Of a stretch of DNA of 64,000 bases, positions 8,322-17,300 are shown piece after piece (the first letter of the stretch is position 1; each line of letters starts with the position of its first letter). Under the pieces are notes generated by a model. That model was not told where the DNA came from and searched no databases. It saw only the letters and a list, made by a program, of their open reading frames with translations. The translations under genes were made by a program, and so were the position numbers. Where the stretch lies: assembly GCF_907164555.1 (NCBI RefSeq), contig NZ_CAJQZC010000009.1:62001-126000 (forward strand), in the 5' to 3' direction. This DNA comes from Paraburkholderia saeva (lineage in GTDB: Bacteria; Pseudomonadota; Gammaproteobacteria; Burkholderiales; Burkholderiaceae).

Positions 8322-10525
8322 GCACCGCATCTTCAGGCAACGACGCGCCGGCGAATCCCACTTCGCGGCTCGAGCGCTTCGCCGATTCGTGGATCTGGGG
8401 CGTGCGCCCGCTCAGCTTTCTGCTGACGTTGTTTGCGCTGGCCGCGCTCTGCTTCGTGTTCACCGTGCCGCTCGCGTTCACGCAGCAACTGGTGTTCGCA
8501 ACGTGCTGCTTTGTCTGCGCGCTGCTCTTCCGGCGTCTCGAAGGCCAGTATGCAACGCTCGTGATGATCATGCTGTCGATCGCCGCGTCGGGCCGGTACA
8601 TGTACTGGCGGCTCACGGCAACCACCTATTGGGAACATCCGCTCGACGCGATCTGGGGTCTGCTGCTCGTCGCAGCCGAGCTGTATTCGACGGTCGTGCT
8701 GCTGCTTGGCTACTTCCAGACGGCGTGGCCGCTAAAACGCAAGCCCATGCCCCTGCCCGCCTCGCGCGACGCGTGGCCCACCGTCGACGTGTTCATCCCG
8801 ACGTATAACGAGCCGCTCTCCGTCGTCAAACCGACGATCTTCGCCGCGCTCGCGCTCGACTACCCGCACGACAAGCTGTCGATCCACGTGCTCGACGACG
8901 GCCGCCGCCCGGAATTCCGGGCGTTCTGCGAAGAAGTCGGCGTGAACTGGACGATCCGCACGCACAACCGTCACGCGAAAGCCGGCAACATCAATGAAGC
9001 GCTGAAGATCACGAACGGCGAATATCTGGCGATTTTCGACTGCGATCACATTCCGACGCGCTCGTTCCTCCAGATCGGCCTCGGCTGGTTCCTGCGCGAC
9101 AAGCTGCTGTCGATGCTGCAGACGCCGCACCACTTTTTCTCCGCCGATCCGTTCGAGCGCAATCTCGGCACGTTCCGCAAGGTGCCGAACGAAGGCGAAC
9201 TGTTCTACGGCCTCGTGCAGGACGGCAACGACCTGTGGAACGCGACGTTCTTCTGCGGCTCGTGCGCGCTGCTGCGCCGCTCGATGGTCGAGGAGATCGG
9301 CGGCATCGCGGTCGAGACCGTCACCGAGGACGCGCACACGGCGCTGAAACTGCACCGGCTCGGCTACACGACCGCCTATCTCGCGATCCCGCAGGCCGCC
9401 GGGCTCGCGACCGAAAGCCTCTCCGGCCACATCGGCCAGCGCATCCGCTGGGCGCGCGGCATGACGCAAATCTTCCGGATCGACAATCCGCTCACCGGCC
9501 GAGGCCTGAAGATCGGCCAGCGGCTGTGCTATCTGAACGCGATGATGCACTTCTTCTACGGCATCCCGCGGCTCGTGTTTCTGACAGCGCCGCTGTCGTA
9601 TCTGTTTTTCGGCGCACACGTGATCGAAGCGGCCGCGAGCACGATCGCGATCTTCGCGCTGCCGCACATGATGCACGCGAGCATCACGAACTCGCGCATG
9701 CAGCGCGCCTTTCGCCATTCGTTCTGGGCCGAGGTGTACGAATCGGTGCTGGCGTCGTACATCACCGCGCCGACACTGCTCGCGCTGATCAACCCGAAGC
9801 TCGGCAAGTTCAACGTCACGGCCAAGGGCGGCAATATCTCCGACGACTACTTCGACTGGTCGATCTCGCGTCCTTACCTGATCCTGCTGATGCTGAACCT
9901 GCTCGGCTTCGTGGTCGGCATCGTGCATATCTGGCTGAACTGGGGCGTGCGCAGCGAAGTGCAGACCACCCTCCTGAACCTGGCATGGACCGGCTACAAC
10001 ATGCTGATTCTCGGCGCGAGCGTCGCGGCTGCGAGCGAGCGCCGCCAGATCCGCACGGTGCACCGCGTCGCGATGAAGATGCCGGTCATGCTCAGGTTCG
10101 CCACCGGCCGCACGCTTGCCTGCGAAACGATCGACTACTCGGAAGGCGGCGTCGGCGTGATCCTGCCGGCTGCCATCGAAGTGCCGATGCATGAGCGCGT
10201 CACGGTCTCGCTCTTTCGCGGCGACGAGGAATACGCGTTCCCCGCGACCGTGGGTTTCACGGCGCCCGGACGCGTGGGCCTGCGCTTTTCGGCGCTAAGC
10301 CGCGAGCAGGAATTCGAGTTCGTCAAAACGACGTTCGCGCGCGCCGACGCGTGGACCGGCTGGGCCGAAGGACGTCAGGCCGATACGCCGCTGCGCGGCC
10401 TGTCGCACGTGCTGCTGGTCGGCACGCGCGGCATCGCAGGGCTCTTCGAGCATCTGTACAACGACCTTCGATCCTGGATGGGAAGCCGCCCAGCCGACGT
10501 CAAGAAGTTAAAAACCAAAGACTGA
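8318..10525 (+). CDS. bcsA: Cellulose synthase catalytic subunit BcsA (UDP-forming)
   Basis: The 735-residue inner-membrane GT2 glycosyltransferase polymerises UDP-glucose into beta-1,4-glucan and threads it through its own pore. All signature residues are present: DDG at 193-195, the DxD motif D241-C-D243, TED at 336-338 and Q374-R-I-R-W378. Hydrophobic segments flank the catalytic domain. The C-terminal PilZ domain has R575-x-x-x-R579 and D606-x-S608-x-x-G611, so c-di-GMP activation should be intact. I took the ATG overlapping the bcsQ stop, which begins just before the first conserved membrane region; the longer upstream frame runs through bcsQ and is not used. Confidence 0.96.
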   Translation: MSTASSGNDAPANPTSRLERFADSWIWGVRPLSFLLTLFALAALCFVFTVPLAFTQQLVFATCCFVCALLFRRLEGQYATLVMIMLSIAASGRYMYWRLTATTYWEHPLDAIWGLLLVAAELYSTVVLLLGYFQTAWPLKRKPMPLPASRDAWPTVDVFIPTYNEPLSVVKPTIFAALALDYPHDKLSIHVLDDGRRPEFRAFCEEVGVNWTIRTHNRHAKAGNINEALKITNGEYLAIFDCDHIPTRSFLQIGLGWFLRDKLLSMLQTPHHFFSADPFERNLGTFRKVPNEGELFYGLVQDGNDLWNATFFCGSCALLRRSMVEEIGGIAVETVTEDAHTALKLHRLGYTTAYLAIPQAAGLATESLSGHIGQRIRWARGMTQIFRIDNPLTGRGLKIGQRLCYLNAMMHFFYGIPRLVFLTAPLSYLFFGAHVIEAAASTIAIFALPHMMHASITNSRMQRAFRHSFWAEVYESVLASYITAPTLLALINPKLGKFNVTAKGGNISDDYFDWSISRPYLILLMLNLLGFVVGIVHIWLNWGVRSEVQTTLLNLAWTGYNMLILGASVAAASERRQIRTVHRVAMKMPVMLRFATGRTLACETIDYSEGGVGVILPAAIEVPMHERVTVSLFRGDEEYAFPATVGFTAPGRVGLRFSALSREQEFEFVKTTFARADAWTGWAEGRQADTPLRGLSHVLLVGTRGIAGLFEHLYNDLRSWMGSRPADVKKLKTKD

Positions 10526-10530
10526 CTTAT

Positions 10531-13104
10531 ATGGGCAAAGGGATGGATAAAGGACGCCTTGACGACACGCAAGGCGCGTGCGGCACGACTTCGCGCGCGA
10601 CGCATCCGCACTCACGCTGCCTCGTGCGGCCACTCGCGCTATGGCTCGCGTTTCAGACCCTCGCGGCGCCCCTGGCGTCGCTGGCGCTGGCGACACCTGC
10701 CCTCGCGGCATCGGATGCCGTCGTGGTCGCCCGTCCGGCAAGCGCCGTGAGCATCGCGGCGCCCACGGGCGCCTCGCAGAGCGCCGCGGGCAATCTGGTT
10801 GCCACAGGCGTGGGCGCCGTGCCCGCGCCCGGCCCCGCCGCTCCGTACAACCCGCAGACGATCGCGCAGCCCGCGCTGGCGATGCCCGCGCCCGCGCTTG
10901 CCGCATCGACGGTCAAGGCGCTCGGCATGCGCACGCCGACCACGGCCGAACCCGGCACGCTCGTGCCGGGCGGCCGCCGTCAGACGCTGTCGTTCGCCGA
11001 TCTGGGCGCGCTCGATCCGCTGCAGTTGCGCGGCACCGAAGGGCAGAACGGCGTGCCGTTCTCCGTGCGCAGCGACGAAGTCGTGACCGGCGCGATCCTG
11101 CATCTGATCTACAGCTATTCGCCTTCGCTCTTGCCGAACATCTCGCAGCTGAAGGTGCTGGTGAACGGCGAAGTTGCCGCGACGCTGCCCGTGCCGCGCG
11201 AGCAGGCCGGTATGCTCGTAACGCGCGATGTGTCGATCGATCCGCGCTTCATCACCGAGTTCAATCATCTGAACGTGCAGCTGATCGGTCACTACACGCA
11301 GTCGTGCGAAGACCCGTCGAACTCCGCGTTGTGGGCGACCGTCAGCAACGCCAGTTCGCTCGACATGACGTATGCGTCGCTCGCGGGCAAGCCCGACCTC
11401 GGCGCGCTACCCGTGCCGTTCTTCGACCGTCGCGACGTGCGGCGACTCGAACTGCCGTTCGTGTTCGCGCAGAAGCCGGGCGCCGATACGCTCGAAGCGG
11501 CCGGAATCGTCGCGTCGTGGTTCGGCTCGCTCGCGGGCTATCGCGGCGCGCTCTTTCCGGCGCAGGTCGACAACGTGCCGCTGTCGGGCAACGTGGTCGT
11601 CTTCGCGACCCCCGACCAGCATCCGGCGGGCGTCAACGTGCCGGCCGTGTCGGGGCCGACGATCGCCGTGGTCGATCGCGAGGCACCGGCGCGCGGCAAG
11701 CTGCTGCTCGTGCTCGGGCGCAACGAGGCCGAACTGAAGACCGCCGCGAAGGCGCTCGGCATCGGCCAGAACGCGTTGAGCGGCCCGAGTGCGACGATCA
11801 CGCAGCTCACCGAACTCGGCCCGCGCAAGCCGTACGACGCGCCGAACTGGCTGCCCGCCACGCGCGCCGTGCGTTTCGGCGAGCTGGCCGAAGCACGCGA
11901 CCTGACTGTGTCGGGCTACGGCGCGGACGCCGTGCGCATCAACCTGCGCGTGCCGCCCGACCTCTTCATGTGGCACAGCAAAGGCGTGCCGATCGACCTG
12001 CGTTACCGCTACACCGTGCGCCCGACGCCAGACCGCTCGTCGCTGAACATCAGCGTGAACGACGGCTTCGTGCAGTCGCTGCGTATTCCGGCGGTGAGTT
12101 CGTCGATGTTCGATCTGGGCCGCTATTTTGGCCGCGTGCTGCCGGACAAGACCGCCGACGCGCGCCATGAAATCTATGTGCCGCCGCTCCTCCTCACGCC
12201 GCGCGCGCAGCTGCGCATGCACTTCTACTACGACGTGCCGAACACGGGCGAATGTCAGGGACGTCTGCTCGAAAACGTGGTCGGCTCGATCGATCCGAAT
12301 TCGACGATCGACGTGTCGTCGTTCCCGCACTACATGGCGCTGCCTGACCTCGCGGCGTTCGCGAACAGCGGCTTCCCGTTCACGCGCATGGCGGACCTGT
12401 CGGAAACCGCCGTGATCCTGCCGAACGATCCGGGTTCGAGCGACTACAGCCTGTTCCTGCTCGAAATGGGCCGCATGGGCGCGTCGACGGGTTATCCGGT
12501 GACGGGCGTGACCGTCGCGCTGCCCGATCAGGTGGACCGCTTCGCGAACAAGGACCTGTTGATTCTCGGTGCGCCCGGGCGCCAGCCGCTCCTGCAACGG
12601 TGGGCGAAGTCGATGCCGTTTTCCAGCGACGGCGACGCCCGCACGTTCGAACTCTCCGACGTCGTGTTCAAGCTGGAAGACTGGTGGCATGGCGCACAGG
12701 GCGTCGAGCGCGCGCCGGCACGGGCCGATCTCACGCTCGTCAGCTCGAACGGCGATGCGCTCGTAACGGGCTTCGAATCGCCGCTCGGCAAGTCGCGCAG
12801 TGCAGTCGCGCTGATCAGCGCAGCCGGCCAGTCGGATGCGGACCTCACGTCGGCGCTGCTCGACAACGACGTCCTGCCGGAGATCCAGGGTGCGATGGCC
12901 GTGATTCACGGCCGCACGGTCACGGTGACGTCGAACGGCAATGCCTACTACATCGGCCAGCTGTCGCCGTTCGAGTACCTGCGCTGGGCGCTCTCGTCGC
13001 ATCCGTTGCTGCTGGCGCTGGGCGGGCTCTTCGCCGCGCTCATCTTTGCCGCACTGCTTTACCGGACGTTGCGTGCCATCGCGACGCGCCGTCTGAGGGA
13101 CTGA
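10531..13104 (+). CDS. bcsB: Cellulose synthase periplasmic subunit BcsB
   Basis: This 857-residue protein has an N-terminal signal region ending near ALAASDAV, then about 100 Ala/Pro-rich residues. The two carbohydrate-binding/flavodoxin-like modules of BcsB follow, and a C-terminal tail anchor (LALGGLFAALIFAALLYRTL) ends the protein. The tail helix packs against BcsA and is required for synthase activity in known structures. The start is five bases after the bcsA stop. An internal ATG four codons later is possible. The family is also known as cyclic-di-GMP-binding protein, although the binding site actually lies in the BcsA PilZ domain. Confidence 0.93.
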   Translation: MGKGMDKGRLDDTQGACGTTSRATHPHSRCLVRPLALWLAFQTLAAPLASLALATPALAASDAVVVARPASAVSIAAPTGASQSAAGNLVATGVGAVPAPGPAAPYNPQTIAQPALAMPAPALAASTVKALGMRTPTTAEPGTLVPGGRRQTLSFADLGALDPLQLRGTEGQNGVPFSVRSDEVVTGAILHLIYSYSPSLLPNISQLKVLVNGEVAATLPVPREQAGMLVTRDVSIDPRFITEFNHLNVQLIGHYTQSCEDPSNSALWATVSNASSLDMTYASLAGKPDLGALPVPFFDRRDVRRLELPFVFAQKPGADTLEAAGIVASWFGSLAGYRGALFPAQVDNVPLSGNVVVFATPDQHPAGVNVPAVSGPTIAVVDREAPARGKLLLVLGRNEAELKTAAKALGIGQNALSGPSATITQLTELGPRKPYDAPNWLPATRAVRFGELAEARDLTVSGYGADAVRINLRVPPDLFMWHSKGVPIDLRYRYTVRPTPDRSSLNISVNDGFVQSLRIPAVSSSMFDLGRYFGRVLPDKTADARHEIYVPPLLLTPRAQLRMHFYYDVPNTGECQGRLLENVVGSIDPNSTIDVSSFPHYMALPDLAAFANSGFPFTRMADLSETAVILPNDPGSSDYSLFLLEMGRMGASTGYPVTGVTVALPDQVDRFANKDLLILGAPGRQPLLQRWAKSMPFSSDGDARTFELSDVVFKLEDWWHGAQGVERAPARADLTLVSSNGDALVTGFESPLGKSRSAVALISAAGQSDADLTSALLDNDVLPEIQGAMAVIHGRTVTVTSNGNAYYIGQLSPFEYLRWALSSHPLLLALGGLFAALIFAALLYRTLRAIATRRLRD

Positions 13105-13105
13105 C

Positions 13106-14308
13106 ATGCAGGCGAGACTCAAACCGACGCCTGCCGCGCTCGTGTTCGGCGTCGCGGCGCTGGTCAGCGGCGCGACCTCCGCGGCCGCTGCGACAGCAAC
13201 GCCTGCGCCGTCTGCTTCGCCAACGCAGACGCAGACGGGCGCGTGCGACTGGCCGTCATATCGCACGTTCGTCGCGCGCTTCGTGCAGGCCGACGGACGC
13301 GTGATCGACTTTTCGACGCCCACGCAGCAGACGACGTCCGAAGGACAGTCGTACGCGATGTTCTTCGCGCTCGTCGCGAACGACCGCGCAACGTTCGACC
13401 GCCTGCTCGGCTGGACACGCACGAACCTGGCGGCAAACCAGTTCGACCCGGCGAACGTGCGGCTGCCGTCGTGGCAATGGGGCAAAAAACCGGACGGCAC
13501 GTTCGGCGTGCTCGATCCGAATTCCGCGTCCGACTCCGACCTGTGGATCGCGTACGACCTGCTGCAGGCAGGACGTCTGTGGAAAGAACTGGCGTACACG
13601 AAGCTCGGCGAGGCGCTCGCCGCGCAGATCGCGCGCACGGAAGTGAGCGACCTCGCGGGTCTCGGGCCCATGCTGCTGCCGGGCCCGAAGGGGTTCAAAA
13701 ATGGCGCCGTCACGCGCCTGAATCCCAGCTATCTGCCGTTGCCGGTGCTGCGCGGTCTCGCGCACGACGCGCCCGGCGGCCCGTGGAACAGACTTGCCGA
13801 CAATGCGCTGAAGCTGGTGAAGACCACTTCGCCGCGCGGCTTCGCGCCAGACTGGGCGGCATGGCGCGCGGGCCAGTTCGTCGTCGATCCGAAAAACGGC
13901 GATATCGGCAGTTATGACGCGATCCGCGTGTATCTGTGGGCGGGCCTCGCCGCTTCCGCCGATCCGCTCGCGAAGCCCTGGCTCGCCGCGCTCGACGGCA
14001 TGCGCGAGCGCGTCGCGCAGACAGGCATTCCGCCGGAGAAGGTTGCCGCCACGACGGGCGTCGGCACCGGCGAAGGGCCGCTGTCCTACTGGGCCGCGCT
14101 GGCGCCCTATTTCCGCGCGCTTGGCGACGAGCGCGGCCTCGGTCTTGCTCGCACGCATCTCGCGGCGCTTGACGCGACAGGTCAGGGACGTGACCCTGTG
14201 TATTACGACCGCGTGCTCGGCCTCTTCGGCACCGGATCCATCGACGGCCGCTATCGTTTCGACGAAGCCGGCCGTCTCGTGCCAAGCTGGAGAAACGCAT
14301 GCGACTGA
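13106..14308 (+). CDS. bcsZ: Periplasmic endo-beta-1,4-glucanase BcsZ (GH8)
   Basis: The 400-residue protein begins with a signal peptide (AALVSGATSAAAA) and carries the GH8 catalytic landmarks. A glutamate at residue 79 in TSEGQSY corresponds to the general acid of the family, and the SASDSDLWIAYDL block contains D143 and D145. BcsZ trims nascent cellulose and is required for normal export. The ATG is one base beyond the bcsB stop, and the end of the gene overlaps bcsC by ten bases. The stretch between signal and domain is Ala/Pro/Thr-rich. Confidence 0.93.
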   Translation: MQARLKPTPAALVFGVAALVSGATSAAAATATPAPSASPTQTQTGACDWPSYRTFVARFVQADGRVIDFSTPTQQTTSEGQSYAMFFALVANDRATFDRLLGWTRTNLAANQFDPANVRLPSWQWGKKPDGTFGVLDPNSASDSDLWIAYDLLQAGRLWKELAYTKLGEALAAQIARTEVSDLAGLGPMLLPGPKGFKNGAVTRLNPSYLPLPVLRGLAHDAPGGPWNRLADNALKLVKTTSPRGFAPDWAAWRAGQFVVDPKNGDIGSYDAIRVYLWAGLAASADPLAKPWLAALDGMRERVAQTGIPPEKVAATTGVGTGEGPLSYWAALAPYFRALGDERGLGLARTHLAALDATGQGRDPVYYDRVLGLFGTGSIDGRYRFDEAGRLVPSWRNACD

Positions 14309-17300
14309 GCACGCTCGCACTGGCACTGAGTCTCGCCACCCTGGGCGCCGCCACGTGCGCCCCTTCGGCGTTCGCGCAGGCAGCCGGCGGCGATCCCCTG
14401 AACGTGCTGATCGATCAGGGCAAATACTGGCAGGCGCATCATCGCGGCGACCTTGCCGAGCAGGCCTGGCTCAAGGTGCTGCGCATCGACGCGAAGCAGC
14501 CGGACGCGCTCTTCGGCATGGGCATGGTGCTCGCCGACCGCAAGGACGGCGCGGGCGCGCAGCAATATCTCGCGCGGCTGCGCCAGGTCGCGCCCGACTA
14601 TCCGAACATCGACGAACTCGGCCGCCGGCTCGGCGAAACAAGCGTGCGCGACCAGACGGTCAACGACGCGCGGCGTCTCGCGCAGACCGGGCAAAGCGCA
14701 TCGGCGGTACAGGAATATCAGCGCGCGCTGAATGGCAAGCCCGCCACGCCCGCGCTGCAACTCGAGTACTACCAGGCACTGGCTGCCACGCCGCAGGGCT
14801 GGGACGAGGCGCGACGCGGTCTCGAACAGCTCACACGCGACAATCCCGACGACCCGCACTACGCGCTCGCCTATGCACAGCATCTGACGTATCGCGACGT
14901 CACGCGTCGCGATGGCATTGCACGTCTCACGCGCCTTGTGAGCGACAGCACAGTCGGCGCCGCGGCGATCAAGAGCTGGCGTCAGGCGTTGCTGTGGCTC
15001 GACGCACGCCCGTCCGACGCGCCCCTTTACGAAGCGTATCTACAGGGCGCGGGCGGGGCCGACGCCACCGTGAAGGCGCGCTTCGACAGCATGGTCGAGC
15101 AGGACAAGGCCGCGCGCGGCCGTGCGCAGGAAAACGCCGCCGTGGATGCACGCGGGCGCACCATTGCCGACGGCTTCGCGGCGCTCGATCGCGGCGACCT
15201 GGTGAGCGCGCAGGCAAAGTTTTCGTCCGTGCTCGCGACGAATCCGAACGACGGCGATGCGCTGGGCGGCATGGGCATCGTCGCGCTGAAACAGGAACGC
15301 TTCCCCGAGGCACGCAACTACCTCGAACGCGCGTCGCGCGCGGGCAGCCCGGCGCGCTGGAAAGATGCGCTCACGAGCGCCACGTACTGGACCTACACGA
15401 GCGAAGCGATCGGCGCGCGCAGCAATGGCGAAATCGCGAAGGCGAAGTCGCTGTTCGAACGCGCCATCGCGCTGAATCCGTCGGACGTCACCGCGCAGGT
15501 GCTGCTCGGCGAGACCTTGCTGACGAACGGTGACCCACGCGGCGCGGAACAGGCGTACCGGATGGCGCTGCGTCGCCAGGCCGACAACCCGGACGCGATT
15601 CGCGGGCTGGTCGGCGCACTCGCGGCGCAGGGCCGCGGCGACGAAGCGCTCGCGTTCGCGAACGAACTGAACACCGAGCAGCAGGCGAAGGCCGGCGGCA
15701 TCAACCGTCTGCGCGGCGAGGCGCAGGCCGCGCAGGCGCGCGCCGCCGAAGCGCGCGGCGATCTGGGCGCGGCGCGCAGTCTCTTCGAAGATGCGTTGCT
15801 GAACAATCCCGACGACCCGTGGCTGCGTCTGGACCTCGCGCGCATTTATGTGCGTCAGGGCGCGGTCGCGAACGCACGCAGCATGATGGACGGGTTGCTC
15901 GCCGCGCATCCCGACATGGTCGACGCGCTCTATGCGAGCGCATTGCTTTCGGCGGAAACGCAGGACTGGTCGGCGGGTCTGCAACAGCTCGACCGCATTC
16001 CGGTCGCCAAACGTACCGACGCGATGACCTCGCTGCAGCATCGGTTGTGGGTGCATCAGCAGGCTGATCTCGCGACACGCATGGCGCGCAATGGACAGAC
16101 GCAGCAGGCGTACGCGACGTTGCGCGCCGCCGAACCCGTCGCGGGGGGCAACCCCGAACTGGCCGGCGTGCTGGCTTCGGCGTATCTCGAAGCCGGCGAT
16201 CAGAACCGCGCGCTGTCGCTCGTGCGCAGCGCGATGGCTTCCGCGCCTGGCGACACAGGCTTGCTGCTGCAATACGCGGGCATCCTGCTCGCGACCCAGC
16301 AGGACGTCGAACTCGGCAACGTGATGCGCCGCCTTTCGTCGATGCAGCTGACGCCGGAGCAGCGCACCGACTTCGAGAAGATCAATCTCGCGATCGTCAT
16401 CCGGCAGGCGGACAGCGTGCGTCAGCGCGGCGACCTTGCGAGCGCGTACGACGTGATCGCGCCATGGCTTGCCGCGATGCCGGACAATCCCGATCTGCAG
16501 GCCGCGCTCGGGCGCCTGTATTCGTCAGCCGGCGACGACCGCAATGCGCTCGCGAGCTATCGCGTTGCGCTAACGCGGCGCCCGGACGACCTGAACCTGC
16601 AGCTCGCGGCGGTCGCGGCGGCGACGGGTGCGAAGAGTTTTCGCTACGCCGAACAGATCATGAACCAGGCGCTCCAGGCTGCGCCCGACGATCCCCGTGT
16701 GCTCGCCGCAGCGGGCCGGATGTATCGCGCGGAAGGCAAGCTTTCGCTCGCTTCGACCTATCTGCAACGCTCGCTGGTCGCGGCCAATACGCCCGTCGGC
16801 GGCACGGGTGCGCGCAGTGCTTCCGGCCAGCAGGGCAACGTCCCGCGCGGCTGGGAAGTCGCGATGCGCAGGATTGGCGCGACGCCGCTGCCCGGCACAA
16901 ATCCGTTCGAAGGCAAGACGGCAATCGACCAGCCGTCCGCCATGACGGTGCCCGCTTCCACGCCGCCCGCGCAGTCGCGCGGACTCTTCGTCGGCTGGAT
17001 CGCCGCGCCCCAGGCCGCCGCGCCCGGTTATGCGCAGCCGTCCGCCGCGCAACCTTCCTGGCCGCAGCCAACCACATCGACGCAAACCGTGCCGACCTAT
17101 CCGCCGCCCCCGCAACCCGCGCCCTATGTGGCGCCCTACGTCGCGCCCGGCGCACCGAACGTCGCACCCGGCGTCCCTCATTCGAGCGCTTACCCAGACA
17201 GCTACGGGCAGGACATGACCGGCACGAGCCAGTCGGGCGGCCCCGGCGCTGCGCCGTTGCAGCCGTATCCGGGACAGGGCGGCGTGCAGCAGCCGTCCTA

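Noticed and set aside
8732..10192. Minus-strand ORF of 486 codons within bcsA
   Set aside because: It is an antisense shadow. The plus-strand bcsA keeps all catalytic residues, while this ORF is Arg/His-rich with no domain.
11407..13713. Minus-strand ORF of 768 codons across bcsB/bcsZ
   Set aside because: It is an antisense shadow with low-complexity Arg-rich sequence and no recognisable fold.
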